From NCBI GenBank assembly GCA_964526505.1, contig CAZGJC010000005.1:1-61663 (forward strand): DNA of 61,663 bases, given 5' to 3'. Shown here in pieces: positions 27,731-35,425 of this stretch. Numbering within the stretch: the stretch's first letter is position 1; every line of letters starts with the position of its first letter. The notes beneath the pieces are model-generated. The model saw nothing but the letters and a program-made list of their open reading frames with translations, did not search any database and was not told the DNA's origin. The translations under genes were made by a program, and so were the position numbers. This DNA is from SVTX01 sp964526505 (lineage in GTDB: Bacteria; Bacillota; Clostridia; Oscillospirales; CAG-272).

Positions 27731-29272
27731 ATGGCGTCGAGGACGAGAACATTTTTTCTGAATTTTCTATCACTTACAACAACTGCACTTATTATACGAG
27801 GCGTGGGGGTTGCATTTAACGTTTTTGTATCAAATAAAGCAGGGGCTGAGGCTATGGGACTTTATTCCCTGCTCGGTGGCATATATGCCTTTGCGGTGAC
27901 CGTAGGATGTGCCGGGATAAATCTCGGCACCACACGCAAAATATCGGACGCTCTCGGTTCGAGTGACAAACCGCTCGCACTGCAAACAATAAAAAAAGCA
28001 CTTATGTGTGCTTTCGTATCAAGTGTTTGTACAACTTTTATTTTGTTTGGTCTTTCGGGAGTAATCGGAAAAATAGTACTTGGCGACATAAGAGTTGTAA
28101 TCTCTTTGAGAATATTATCACTGTCGATTATCCCCGTGGCAATATGCTCTTGTCTTTCCGGATATTTCACTGCCGTTAGACGAGTAAAAGCAATGTCTTT
28201 AATTCAAATGGCACTTCAAGGCATAAAAATAATTTTAACGTTCATATTCCTCAATCAATTTATAAATTTGGGTGCCGAATACGCTTGTATCGCTCTTGTT
28301 CTCGGAAACGTTTTAACTGAATTTGTATCTCTCTGCACTTCAATTACCATGTATAAATACGATATAAAAAGACACTTCAATGAGACAGAAATATCGAAAA
28401 CAACAAAATCAGTAACAAAAAGCATACTATCCATTACTATTCCCGTAACTATAAGTGCCTGTGTACGTTCCGGTTTTACAACTTTGCAACACATATTGAT
28501 TCCGAAAGGATTAAAATCAAGCGGAGAATCTTGGTCATCAGCCCTTGCGTCATACGGCACACTCCACAGCATGGTTATGCCTATAATTTTATTTCCTTCT
28601 GCAATCATTTCGTCATTTTCCGGTCTCCTTATACCGGAAGTTGCGGAATGCAAAGCAAAAGGAGACACCGAGCGTTTAAAAAGAATTGCATATCGCATAT
28701 TAACCTTGTCACTCATTTTTTCGATAGGAACCTCAGGCACTATGATAGTCTATTCACACGCCTTGGGAATGGCGATTTATAACAGCGAAGACGTTGCATA
28801 CTACATCAAAACAATGGCACCTTTGATACCGATAATGTACATAGACAGTGCTGTTGATGCAATACTTAAAGGCACCGGACACGAAATTTATTCTATGAAC
28901 GTTAATATTGCAGACGCACTTACCGCTTGTATATTGGCAGTGCTTTTAATTCCGAAAATGGGACTTATGGGATACGTCGTGTCAATATATGCCACCGAAA
29001 TTCTAAATACGTTTTTAAGCCTTGTTAAAATGATTTCGGTAACTGATATGAAATTCAAAATCTTTCACCAGGTATTTATGCCTATAATATGTATTTTGGG
29101 AGCAACAAACATATCGCATATTATGCTTTTATTTCTTGATATAAAAAATCAAGTCGCAGATCTTACCATCCACATTGCTCTTTCAATAATAATTTATGTG
29201 TTTTTACTCTATGTAACTCAAACGTTCGGAAAAGATGAACGGGAGGTTGCTCTCTTTGCATTGAAAAAATAA
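27731..29272 (+). CDS. SpoVB-like polysaccharide/lipid flippase (MOP superfamily)
   Basis: A 513-residue membrane protein with about 14 helices and the MOP-family N-terminal pattern RGVGVAFNVFVSNKAGAEAMGLYSLL. Length and sequence style match the stage V sporulation protein B group, which acts in spore cortex formation as a probable lipid-linked precursor flippase. Clostridia carry several paralogues, so a non-sporulation role is possible. It is convergent with the TRIC gene, with only three bases between the stop codons and no terminator seen. Confidence 0.8.
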   Translation: MASRTRTFFLNFLSLTTTALIIRGVGVAFNVFVSNKAGAEAMGLYSLLGGIYAFAVTVGCAGINLGTTRKISDALGSSDKPLALQTIKKALMCAFVSSVCTTFILFGLSGVIGKIVLGDIRVVISLRILSLSIIPVAICSCLSGYFTAVRRVKAMSLIQMALQGIKIILTFIFLNQFINLGAEYACIALVLGNVLTEFVSLCTSITMYKYDIKRHFNETEISKTTKSVTKSILSITIPVTISACVRSGFTTLQHILIPKGLKSSGESWSSALASYGTLHSMVMPIILFPSAIISSFSGLLIPEVAECKAKGDTERLKRIAYRILTLSLIFSIGTSGTMIVYSHALGMAIYNSEDVAYYIKTMAPLIPIMYIDSAVDAILKGTGHEIYSMNVNIADALTACILAVLLIPKMGLMGYVVSIYATEILNTFLSLVKMISVTDMKFKIFHQVFMPIICILGATNISHIMLLFLDIKNQVADLTIHIALSIIIYVFLLYVTQTFGKDEREVALFALKK

Positions 29273-29275
29273 TCG

Positions 29276-29920
29276 TTATTCATCAATGTGAATTTTAGGA
29301 AGTTTCCAGCGATATTTTGTTGCCAAAATTCTCAATATTACCATCATAAGAACCGGAATCACAACGGTAATTACCGCCTCTCCAAGCCATATTCTCAAAA
29401 TATAATAAATAACACTACCTCCGACAGATATCACGGCATACACGTGTTTTTTCAGTATATATGGAGTCTCGTTTGCAAGAACGTCTCTGATTACACCGCC
29501 ACCGACCCCCGTGAGGACGCCGAGCGTTACCGATAAAAACACTTTGTCTCCGAGATTATGTGCAAAGGCAATTTCCGTTCCCATAACAGTGAACGTACCT
29601 AATCCTATTGCGTCAAACAAATTGTTTATATGCTCGATTTTTCTTCTGAATTGAGTGAATTTATGCCTATTGATGTATGAAATCACAAACACAGTCAGCG
29701 ACACGACAACCGCAATAAAAACAATATAAAACCTTGAAAAAATTGCGGGCGGTTCCGCTCCTATAAGCACATCTCTCAAAATACCTCCACCCACCGCAGT
29801 TGTGCAACCAAGCAAAACAACACCGAAAAGGTCAAGCCCCGCTTGTATTGAAATAAGTGCTCCCGACATTGCAAATGCAATGGTTCCTACTATTTCAAGA
29901 ATAGATAAAGCAATATCCAT
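29276..29920 (-). CDS. TRIC cation channel family protein (YicG/YadS type)
   Basis: A 214-residue protein with seven predicted helices and two copies of the UPF0126/TRIC module. The first glycine-rich motif is TAVGGGILRDVLIG near residue 42 and the second is GVGGGVIRDVLANE near residue 130. Bacterial and archaeal TRIC homologues form potassium-permeable trimeric channels, though some members of this branch may be amino-acid transporters. Confidence 0.9.
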   Translation of the reverse strand: MDIALSILEIVGTIAFAMSGALISIQAGLDLFGVVLLGCTTAVGGGILRDVLIGAEPPAIFSRFYIVFIAVVVSLTVFVISYINRHKFTQFRRKIEHINNLFDAIGLGTFTVMGTEIAFAHNLGDKVFLSVTLGVLTGVGGGVIRDVLANETPYILKKHVYAVISVGGSVIYYILRIWLGEAVITVVIPVLMMVILRILATKYRWKLPKIHIDE

Positions 29921-29957
29921 ATTATTTCTCCGAACTCTATAATAATCAGTAAATTGT

Positions 29958-29986
29958 ATTATACCACACTGTACAATTTAAGTCAA
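29958..29986 (-). promoter_or_regulatory. sigma-A promoter of the TRIC gene
   Basis: TTGACT (29981-29986), a 17-base spacer and TATAAT (29958-29963) on the minus strand, immediately downstream of the terminator of the zinc-ribbon gene. Confidence 0.75.
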
Positions 29987-29987
29987 T

Positions 29988-30017
29988 AAAAAGGATGGGT
30001 TTTTACCCATCCTTTTT
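29988..30017 (-). terminator. intrinsic terminator of the zinc-ribbon gene
   Basis: A 13-bp stem (29988-30000 with 30005-30017) with a four-base loop and a T tract on the minus strand. Confidence 0.88.
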
Positions 30018-30091
30018 ATCGCTTGTAAACTATATGTAACTGAAATTAAAAACGGAAATCTGCCGTTACAGTAATAGATTTATAAAAATGA

Positions 30092-30424
30092 TCAGTGCGA
30101 TCTTCTTTCTTCGTAGCACTTACTGCAATAAACAGGTCTGTCACTTCTGGGTTGGAAAGGAACCTTCGCCTCTGCACCGCATTCACTGCAAATTGCCGTG
30201 TACATTTCACGTTCAGGCTTTTCGGCATTTTTTCTCTTGTTGCGACATTCTCTGCAAGCCTTAGGCTGATGTACGTAACCCTTTTCGTTGTAGAACGCCT
30301 GCTCACCTGCCGTAAATACAAATTCCTGTCCACAGTCTTTGCATATAAGCGTTATATCCTCATATACGTTCTCTGCCACCTGTGCGTCGGATTCTATTCC
30401 TTCAACCTTAACTTCTTCACACAT
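30092..30424 (-). CDS. zinc-ribbon protein with zf-trcl and CxxC-x17-CxxC domains
   Basis: A 110-residue protein with two zinc-ribbon units. The first is LICKDCGQEF followed by ACRECRNKRK, the zf-trcl type. The second is AICSECGAEAKVPFQP followed by YCSKCYEERR, the CxxC-x17-CxxC type. Such proteins probably bind nucleic acid or act with RNA polymerase, but their function is not established. It lies 91 bases downstream of the sigma factor gene and may be read from the same transcript; GTGAGG lies about 12 bases before the ATG. Confidence 0.85.
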   Translation of the reverse strand: MCEEVKVEGIESDAQVAENVYEDITLICKDCGQEFVFTAGEQAFYNEKGYVHQPKACRECRNKRKNAEKPEREMYTAICSECGAEAKVPFQPRSDRPVYCSKCYEERRSH

Positions 30425-30515
30425 TGTTTTAATTACCTCACTTTAATTGTAAATAATGTTGTCCATTCCGCTTTAAATGGAATATATAAACTCTCGTCGA
30501 GAATTTATTAAATTT

Positions 30516-31118
30516 TCAGTCCGTAAGAAGTTTCCTCAGTTTCTTTCGGATTCTGTATATTGCATTGCTAACAGACTTCTCGTTTTCGGAGTTTACGGAA
30601 CGTGAAATATCTTTTGTTGACATTCCGGATACATAAAGCCACCATACCCGTGCCTCAAACGGGGACAGGCTCTTTTCAATTACGTCTATAAGCATCTGCA
30701 CCTTTTCTTCTTCAATAACTTTCTGTAATGGATCAACCGATACACATTGTATATTGGATTCGTTGATGTCGGCGACAAAGTTCAAGTTTCTTTTGCTTCT
30801 TGAACTGTACGCTCTCAAAAAAGTTATAAGCCTGTTATTTATACATATTTTTGCATACAAACCAAAATCCACTTTGTCGTCATCACATCGATAACTGCAC
30901 ACAGCATCACAAAAAGCACTTATTGCCTCTTCATGTAAATCATTTACGTCCTGTCTTGACATACATTCAACAAAATGGGAACTCACTTGTGAATTTATCA
31001 ACGGTAAATATCTTAATTTTAGCTGTCGGAGAGACTCCACACTACCGTCTCTCGCCTTTTGTATTAAACGGATTATCTCGTTTTTTGATGGCTTTTCTTT
31101 ATTTTGTTCGCAAAGCAT
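30516..31118 (-). CDS. RNA polymerase sigma-70 family factor
   Basis: A 200-residue sigma factor: region 2 (about 45-115, with LHEEAISAFCDAV and FGLYAKICINNRLITFLR) and region 4 (about 145-200, with SPFEARVWWLYVSGMSTKDI followed by SNAIYRIRKKLRKLL). The size and region 2 style resemble the SigH/small alternative group rather than an ECF factor. The promoter would start transcription near 31157, so the longest in-frame ATG at 31154 would have almost no leader. I prefer the ATG at 31118, preceded by GGTGAT, which pairs with the 16S tail. No anti-sigma gene is adjacent. Confidence 0.85.
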   Translation of the reverse strand: MLCEQNKEKPSKNEIIRLIQKARDGSVESLRQLKLRYLPLINSQVSSHFVECMSRQDVNDLHEEAISAFCDAVCSYRCDDDKVDFGLYAKICINNRLITFLRAYSSRSKRNLNFVADINESNIQCVSVDPLQKVIEEEKVQMLIDVIEKSLSPFEARVWWLYVSGMSTKDISRSVNSENEKSVSNAIYRIRKKLRKLLTD

Positions 31119-31163
31119 ATTCATCACCATCACAAAAGTACTATGTATAAACACATTGTATTA

Positions 31164-31192
31164 ATTATATCATCTTCTGCAACAAAAGTCAA
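31164..31192 (-). promoter_or_regulatory. sigma-A promoter of the sigma factor gene
   Basis: TTGACT (31187-31192), a 17-base spacer and TATAAT (31164-31169) on the minus strand. Confidence 0.75.
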
Positions 31193-31373
31193 TGACTTTT
31201 TTCAAAGTTTTTACTGCAAATCTAACAAAACGCATGCATATTTGTCTGCTTTCAACAAATCACAGCAAAGCCATTTGTAACACAAATCAAAGAAAACATT
31301 TGGCATTGTTGGTTTTGCACATCGAAAAATTTCAAAATTCGTCAATTTTTTCAGACAAATGTAAGTCACTCCA

Positions 31374-31925
31374 TTACTCAAAAAGAAAGTTTATATTGCC
31401 CGCCACAAGAGACACTATGCCTCTGTAAACAATTTCCGGATGTTCCCTGAAATTGTCTTCCATTTTTTGAGCAAATTGGTAGTTGTCAACTACCAATGAT
31501 GTTGTAAGAATAGGAGTGTTTTTTTCATTTACGGTGCATATCACGTCAAATCTTCCGTCGTCACGTTTTTCAATCTTGCACGAGATGTCAATACCTCGCT
31601 TTCTGAAATCCAAATAACGTAAAGCACACGATAATCCCTTTTGCAACAGAGCCATATGAATTTCTCCGTGCAATTCATTTGCAATAAGCCTTCCCTTTGA
31701 ACTGACAACGTAAAGGTCGTCTCCGTCGTCGTTTTGACCGTATACTTCTATAAGACCAACGTCAAGCATTTCGTGAAAACTTTCTGCGAAATCCAGGTAT
31801 AAGACGTAATCATTTTGCATAACTATATCGTTTATGGTAATATAGTCCATTGGATAGTTTATATTTTGCATAAGATAGAGAACAAATATTTTAACATTTT
31901 GCTTTCCGCCAACAAGTGAACCCAT
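31374..31925 (-). CDS. DUF4364 family winged-helix protein
   Basis: A 183-residue protein matching DUF4364: an N-terminal winged-helix-like region (KIFVLYLMQNINYPMDYITI, then FHEMLDVGLIEVY) and a C-terminal beta domain. The family resembles PadR/MarR-like DNA-binding proteins and is probably a transcription regulator, although no ligand is known. AAAGGAG lies eight bases before the ATG. It is divergent from hom; the shared intergenic region has two TGATATCA palindromes, one at each promoter, which makes autoregulation possible. Confidence 0.75.
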   Translation of the reverse strand: MGSLVGGKQNVKIFVLYLMQNINYPMDYITINDIVMQNDYVLYLDFAESFHEMLDVGLIEVYGQNDDGDDLYVVSSKGRLIANELHGEIHMALLQKGLSCALRYLDFRKRGIDISCKIEKRDDGRFDVICTVNEKNTPILTTSLVVDNYQFAQKMEDNFREHPEIVYRGIVSLVAGNINFLFE

Positions 31926-31949
31926 TCATTTTTCTCCTTTTGGTAATGG

Positions 31950-31961
31950 ATTGATATCAAT
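31950..31961. promoter_or_regulatory. palindrome at the DUF4364 transcription start (candidate operator)
   Basis: The perfect 12-base palindrome ATTGATATCAAT sits just downstream of the -10 box of the DUF4364 gene. It shares the core TGATATCA with a second palindrome at the hom promoter, centre to centre 74 bases away. Confidence 0.4.
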
Positions 31962-31967
31962 AGTAAC

Positions 31968-31996
31968 ATTTTATCATAAATATATATTTTTTTCAA
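31968..31996 (-). promoter_or_regulatory. sigma-A promoter of the DUF4364 gene
   Basis: TTGAAA (31991-31996), a 17-base spacer and TAAAAT (31968-31973) on the minus strand. Confidence 0.7.
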
Positions 31997-32005
31997 TAGT
32001 AAAGG

Positions 32006-32034
32006 TTGCATTTTTCCAAAAAATATGATATCAT
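32006..32034 (+). promoter_or_regulatory. sigma-A promoter of hom, overlapped by a palindrome
   Basis: TTGCAT (32006-32011), a 17-base spacer and TATCAT (32029-32034). The -10 box is inside the perfect palindrome TATGATATCATA (32024-32035), a plausible repressor site. Confidence 0.6.
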
Positions 32035-32092
32035 AATGTGTAGTGCGAAAAATACAATTAGAATTTGTCCATAAAACACGGAAGGAATAAAT

Positions 32093-33289
32093 ATGAAAAA
32101 AATTGCCATATTGGGCTTTGGCACCGTTGGTTCAGGCGTTGCGGAAGTTCTTACAAAAAATAAAGATATAATTTCAAAAAAAGTCGGAGAATCCATTGAG
32201 ATCAAGTATATACTCGATCTCCGTGACTTCCCGACAAGTCCATTTGGTCATCTTGTAATTCACGATATAAATATTATTTTAAATGACCCCGAAATTTCAA
32301 TTGTTGTCGAAATGATGGGAGGATCACACCCGGCATATGATTTCTCAAAATCATGTTTGAAAGCAGGAAAAAACGTTGTAACCTCCAACAAAGAAGTTGT
32401 GGCAAAATACGGATATGACCTTGTTAATACTGCCAAAGACCACGGCGTGTCATATCTGTTCGAAGCCAGTGTGGGCGGAGGTATACCGATAATACGCCCC
32501 ATTTGCAACGACCTTTCTTCAAACAATATATCTGAAATAAGCGGAATCCTCAATGGCACAACAAACTTCATATTGACAAAAATGGACAAGCAAGGCACGG
32601 CATTTTCAGATGTTCTCGCCGAGGCTCAGGCACTTGGTTATGCCGAGGCTAACCCTACCGCAGATGTTGATGGTATTGATGCGGCAAGAAAAATTGTTAT
32701 TCTTTCTGCCCTCACCCTCGGAAAACTTGTAAATCCCGAAAGTATTCACACCGAAGGAATAACAAAAATATCGCCTACTGCCGTGAAAATCGCAAAAGAA
32801 CTCGGATACTCAGTGAAACTTATAGGACACACAAAGAAAATACACGACAAGATACTCTGTATGGTGTCCCCGAGACTTGTTCCGTATCAAAATCCACTAT
32901 CAAACGTTGACGGAGTATTCAACGGAATACTTGTCTGCGGTGATATGGTTGGAGAAGTGATGTTCTACGGTCCCGGTGCGGGCAAACATCCAACGGCAAG
33001 TGCAGTTTGTGCAGATATAATTGACGTTGCAATCAACGGGGGGAATATTTCACTACCGGAATTTACAGTTGCCAAAGACAGCGACCTTCTTGATTTCGGT
33101 TCATATGAATGCAAACGGCTTTTCATCGTCGATAAACACACTGACCTTTCAAAATTCGAAAATATCATATCACAAGAAGAACACAGTGGCTTTATGTGCA
33201 TTACCGTTGACAATATGAGTGAGCAAAGTGTTGAAACTCTTTTGTCCGATTCAACTCTCAAAATTCACGAATCTTTGAGAATTTTATAA
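32093..33289 (+). CDS. hom: homoserine dehydrogenase
   Basis: A 398-residue NAD(P)-dependent oxidoreductase that reduces aspartate semialdehyde to homoserine on the path to threonine and methionine. The Rossmann motif GFGTVGSGV lies at residues 8-16. The catalytic domain has SNKEVVAKYG, EASVGGGIPIIRP, GILNGTTNFILTKM and EAQALGYAEANPTADVDG. The C-terminal 75 residues look like a reduced ACT regulatory domain. GGAAGGAA precedes the ATG. No thrB or thrC is adjacent; a membrane protein of unknown role follows after 58 bases. Confidence 0.96.
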   Translation: MKKIAILGFGTVGSGVAEVLTKNKDIISKKVGESIEIKYILDLRDFPTSPFGHLVIHDINIILNDPEISIVVEMMGGSHPAYDFSKSCLKAGKNVVTSNKEVVAKYGYDLVNTAKDHGVSYLFEASVGGGIPIIRPICNDLSSNNISEISGILNGTTNFILTKMDKQGTAFSDVLAEAQALGYAEANPTADVDGIDAARKIVILSALTLGKLVNPESIHTEGITKISPTAVKIAKELGYSVKLIGHTKKIHDKILCMVSPRLVPYQNPLSNVDGVFNGILVCGDMVGEVMFYGPGAGKHPTASAVCADIIDVAINGGNISLPEFTVAKDSDLLDFGSYECKRLFIVDKHTDLSKFENIISQEEHSGFMCITVDNMSEQSVETLLSDSTLKIHESLRIL

Positions 33290-33347
33290 AACAATCTGAT
33301 TTATCGGGACGTAAAAATGCATTAAAATTTATTATTAGGATATTATA

Positions 33348-34085
33348 ATGAAAAAAAACACCTTTTTACTCACCGTCGTAGGCACTTTCAGTGCCGTTGT
33401 TCTTACTGTAATTTACGCATGTATTATGACGGGAATTACAAAATTATCATTCTCCGTACGTTTGGGAGATGAGGCATCATTCGCATTGATTGAAAACACT
33501 GTATCATATATTCCAATCGGATTTCTCATTTTCGAAATAATCTTTTTTGTCTGGCTATTCTCATCTTTGGCTCAGGACAAAAACAGTACTCAGGATGCAA
33601 AACTTCTCGGCTCGAAAAACACTCCGAGTAAAACAAAGTTATCAATAACCAATATTGCGAAAATATCTGCCGTCATAGGAGTTATAATACTAATTTTACT
33701 TATCATTGTAAATGTCAACGTTTACACAGAATTTACACCGAATGTAGTAAAAGACAAAACATTTTTCAAAGAAAAAGAGTATACTTATACTGACGTTTAC
33801 AGATATTCTTTTTCATGTGATGAGAATGCAACTTTGAAATATACTGTTCAAATGCGTGATGGTACATCATTTGAACTTCTGCAAACCACAAATTCATGCT
33901 CCGATAAGTTTATTGAAGAATACGGTGATATGCTTTCATTCGCAGGTTATTTGAGCGAAAAATTCGACAACGGTGAAATCACTGTTTTAAAAGAAATTAA
34001 AGGCATTGAATACATGAAAGAATATTATGGCAACACAAACTCAACTTGGAACAAGTTGAATAAAATAATAGGCAATGCAGACTAA
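33348..34085 (+). CDS. hypothetical membrane protein
   Basis: A 245-residue protein I do not recognise. Visible features are three predicted helices (about 6-28, 50-70 and 103-124), a short cytoplasmic loop, and a C-terminal extracytoplasmic domain of about 120 residues with alternating charged and aromatic residues and two Cys (in YSFSCDENAT and TTNSCSDKF) that could form a disulfide. The ribosome binding site TAGGAT is weak. It follows hom and ends at a strong terminator, so it may be cotranscribed with hom. Confidence 0.6.
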   Translation: MKKNTFLLTVVGTFSAVVLTVIYACIMTGITKLSFSVRLGDEASFALIENTVSYIPIGFLIFEIIFFVWLFSSLAQDKNSTQDAKLLGSKNTPSKTKLSITNIAKISAVIGVIILILLIIVNVNVYTEFTPNVVKDKTFFKEKEYTYTDVYRYSFSCDENATLKYTVQMRDGTSFELLQTTNSCSDKFIEEYGDMLSFAGYLSEKFDNGEITVLKEIKGIEYMKEYYGNTNSTWNKLNKIIGNAD

Positions 34086-34125
34086 AAAAATCAAGGTGTT
34101 CAACATAGGAACACCTTGATTTTTT
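34085..34125. terminator. bidirectional intrinsic terminator
   Basis: A 17-bp stem (34085-34101 with 34109-34125), seven-base loop and A/T tracts on both sides. It also overlaps the rarA stop codon by two bases. Confidence 0.88.
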
Positions 34126-35344
34126 AATTATCACCCTTAATTTTTTTCCAGTACTCCTCGGCCGCTTTTTCGGTTTTATTAGTCCCGAAAACATAGTATT
34201 TTTTTCCTTTCAAATCATTTGGCAGATATTGTTGTTCAACGTAATGATTCGGATAATCGTGCGGATATTTATATCCCTTAAACAACGGACTTTGCAAATG
34301 TACCGGAGGTACGAGCCCGAGACCTGATTTAATATCCTCACTTGCCTCGGCATAGGCCATATAAGACGAATTGGATTTAGGAGCGGTTGCCAAAACCATA
34401 GCGGCATGCATAAGTGGTATTCGTGCCTCGGGCATACCGAGTTCTCTCGCCGAATCGCAACACGCCTTGACAATTACCGGTGCAATTGGATACGCAAGTC
34501 CGATATCCTCCGATGCAATCACTTGAAGACGCCTACATATCGATATGATATCTCCCTGTTCGAGCATTTTGGTAACGTAAAAAGCGGTGGCGTCAGGATC
34601 TGACCCCCTTATGGATTTTTGCAAACAACCAAGCATATCATAATGGGTATCGTCGTTGTAGTTTCCGACTCCAAACACAAATTCTTTTGCATCAGATACG
34701 GTTATCTCATCTTCTGATGCAAAAAAAGCATTTTCAAACAACACAATGGAGCGTCGCGCATCTCCCCTCGACGCTTTCGATATATACTCCATAGCCTCGG
34801 GACTTACCGTTTTTTGAGTTGAATTTTCATTGTTCAGATAGTCAAGAGCCTTATAAAGAGATTTTTGAATATCCTTATATCCTACCGGTTTAAATTCAAA
34901 AAGCGATGATCGTGATATGACCGCATTATACACGTAAAAATGAGGATTTTCCGTTGTCGATGCAATCAAAGTAACCCTACCGTCCTCTATGTATTCGAGT
35001 AAGGCTTGTTGTTGCTTGCGGTTAAAATACTGTATTTCATCAATATATAGCAGTACTCCCGACGCCCCGAGCAAATTCGATGAAGAATATAAAACATCCT
35101 TAACATCCGACAGACTTGCATTGGTAGCATTGATTTTGTGAAAATTCATCCCCGATATTTTTGCGATGATTCCTGCGGCGGTAGTCTTTCCCGTTCCGGG
35201 AGGACCGTAAAAAATCATATTTGTTATTCTTCCGGAGTTTAGCATTCTGCGTATAACACCTTTTTCTCCGAAAAGATGTGCTTGACCCACAATATCATCC
35301 ATATTTTGCGGACGCAAAATATCCGCAAGTTGTTCACTTCTCAT
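34124..35344 (-). CDS. rarA: replication-associated recombination ATPase RarA
   Basis: A 406-residue AAA+ protein of the RarA/MgsA/WRNIP1 family, which acts at stalled replication forks. LADILRPQNMDDIVGQAHLF opens the protein; Walker A is GPPGTGKTT, Walker B is LLYIDEIQYFN, sensor 1 is IASTTENP. The C-terminal half has the family segments SIRGSDPDATAFYV, ASEDIGLAYP and SNSSYMAYAEA. I chose the ATG at 35344 with GGAG upstream, because homologues start just before the LADxLRP segment; an in-frame ATG at 35380 adds 12 unsupported residues. Confidence 0.95.
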   Translation of the reverse strand: MRSEQLADILRPQNMDDIVGQAHLFGEKGVIRRMLNSGRITNMIFYGPPGTGKTTAAGIIAKISGMNFHKINATNASLSDVKDVLYSSSNLLGASGVLLYIDEIQYFNRKQQQALLEYIEDGRVTLIASTTENPHFYVYNAVISRSSLFEFKPVGYKDIQKSLYKALDYLNNENSTQKTVSPEAMEYISKASRGDARRSIVLFENAFFASEDEITVSDAKEFVFGVGNYNDDTHYDMLGCLQKSIRGSDPDATAFYVTKMLEQGDIISICRRLQVIASEDIGLAYPIAPVIVKACCDSARELGMPEARIPLMHAAMVLATAPKSNSSYMAYAEASEDIKSGLGLVPPVHLQSPLFKGYKYPHDYPNHYVEQQYLPNDLKGKKYYVFGTNKTEKAAEEYWKKIKGDN

Positions 35345-35387
35345 TTGTTTCTCCAAGTTCCGACCGTAAATCAAGGTCATTCAATAA

Positions 35388-35415
35388 TGCCTCCGTCGCA
35401 TACACGTCGGAGGCA
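35388..35415 (-). terminator. possible weak terminator after the Fe-S/TlpA gene
   Basis: An 8-bp GC-rich stem (35388-35395 with 35408-35415) with a 12-base loop follows the stop codon of the fusion gene. The T tract is poor, so read-through into rarA is possible. Confidence 0.4.
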
Positions 35416-35425
35416 CATTTTGTTT

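Noticed and set aside
31192..31428. 78-residue plus-strand ORF near the sigma factor promoter
   Set aside because: It has no convincing ribosome binding site, overlaps the end of the DUF4364 gene antisense and shows no family resemblance. The gap 31170-31373 otherwise shows nothing I can support.
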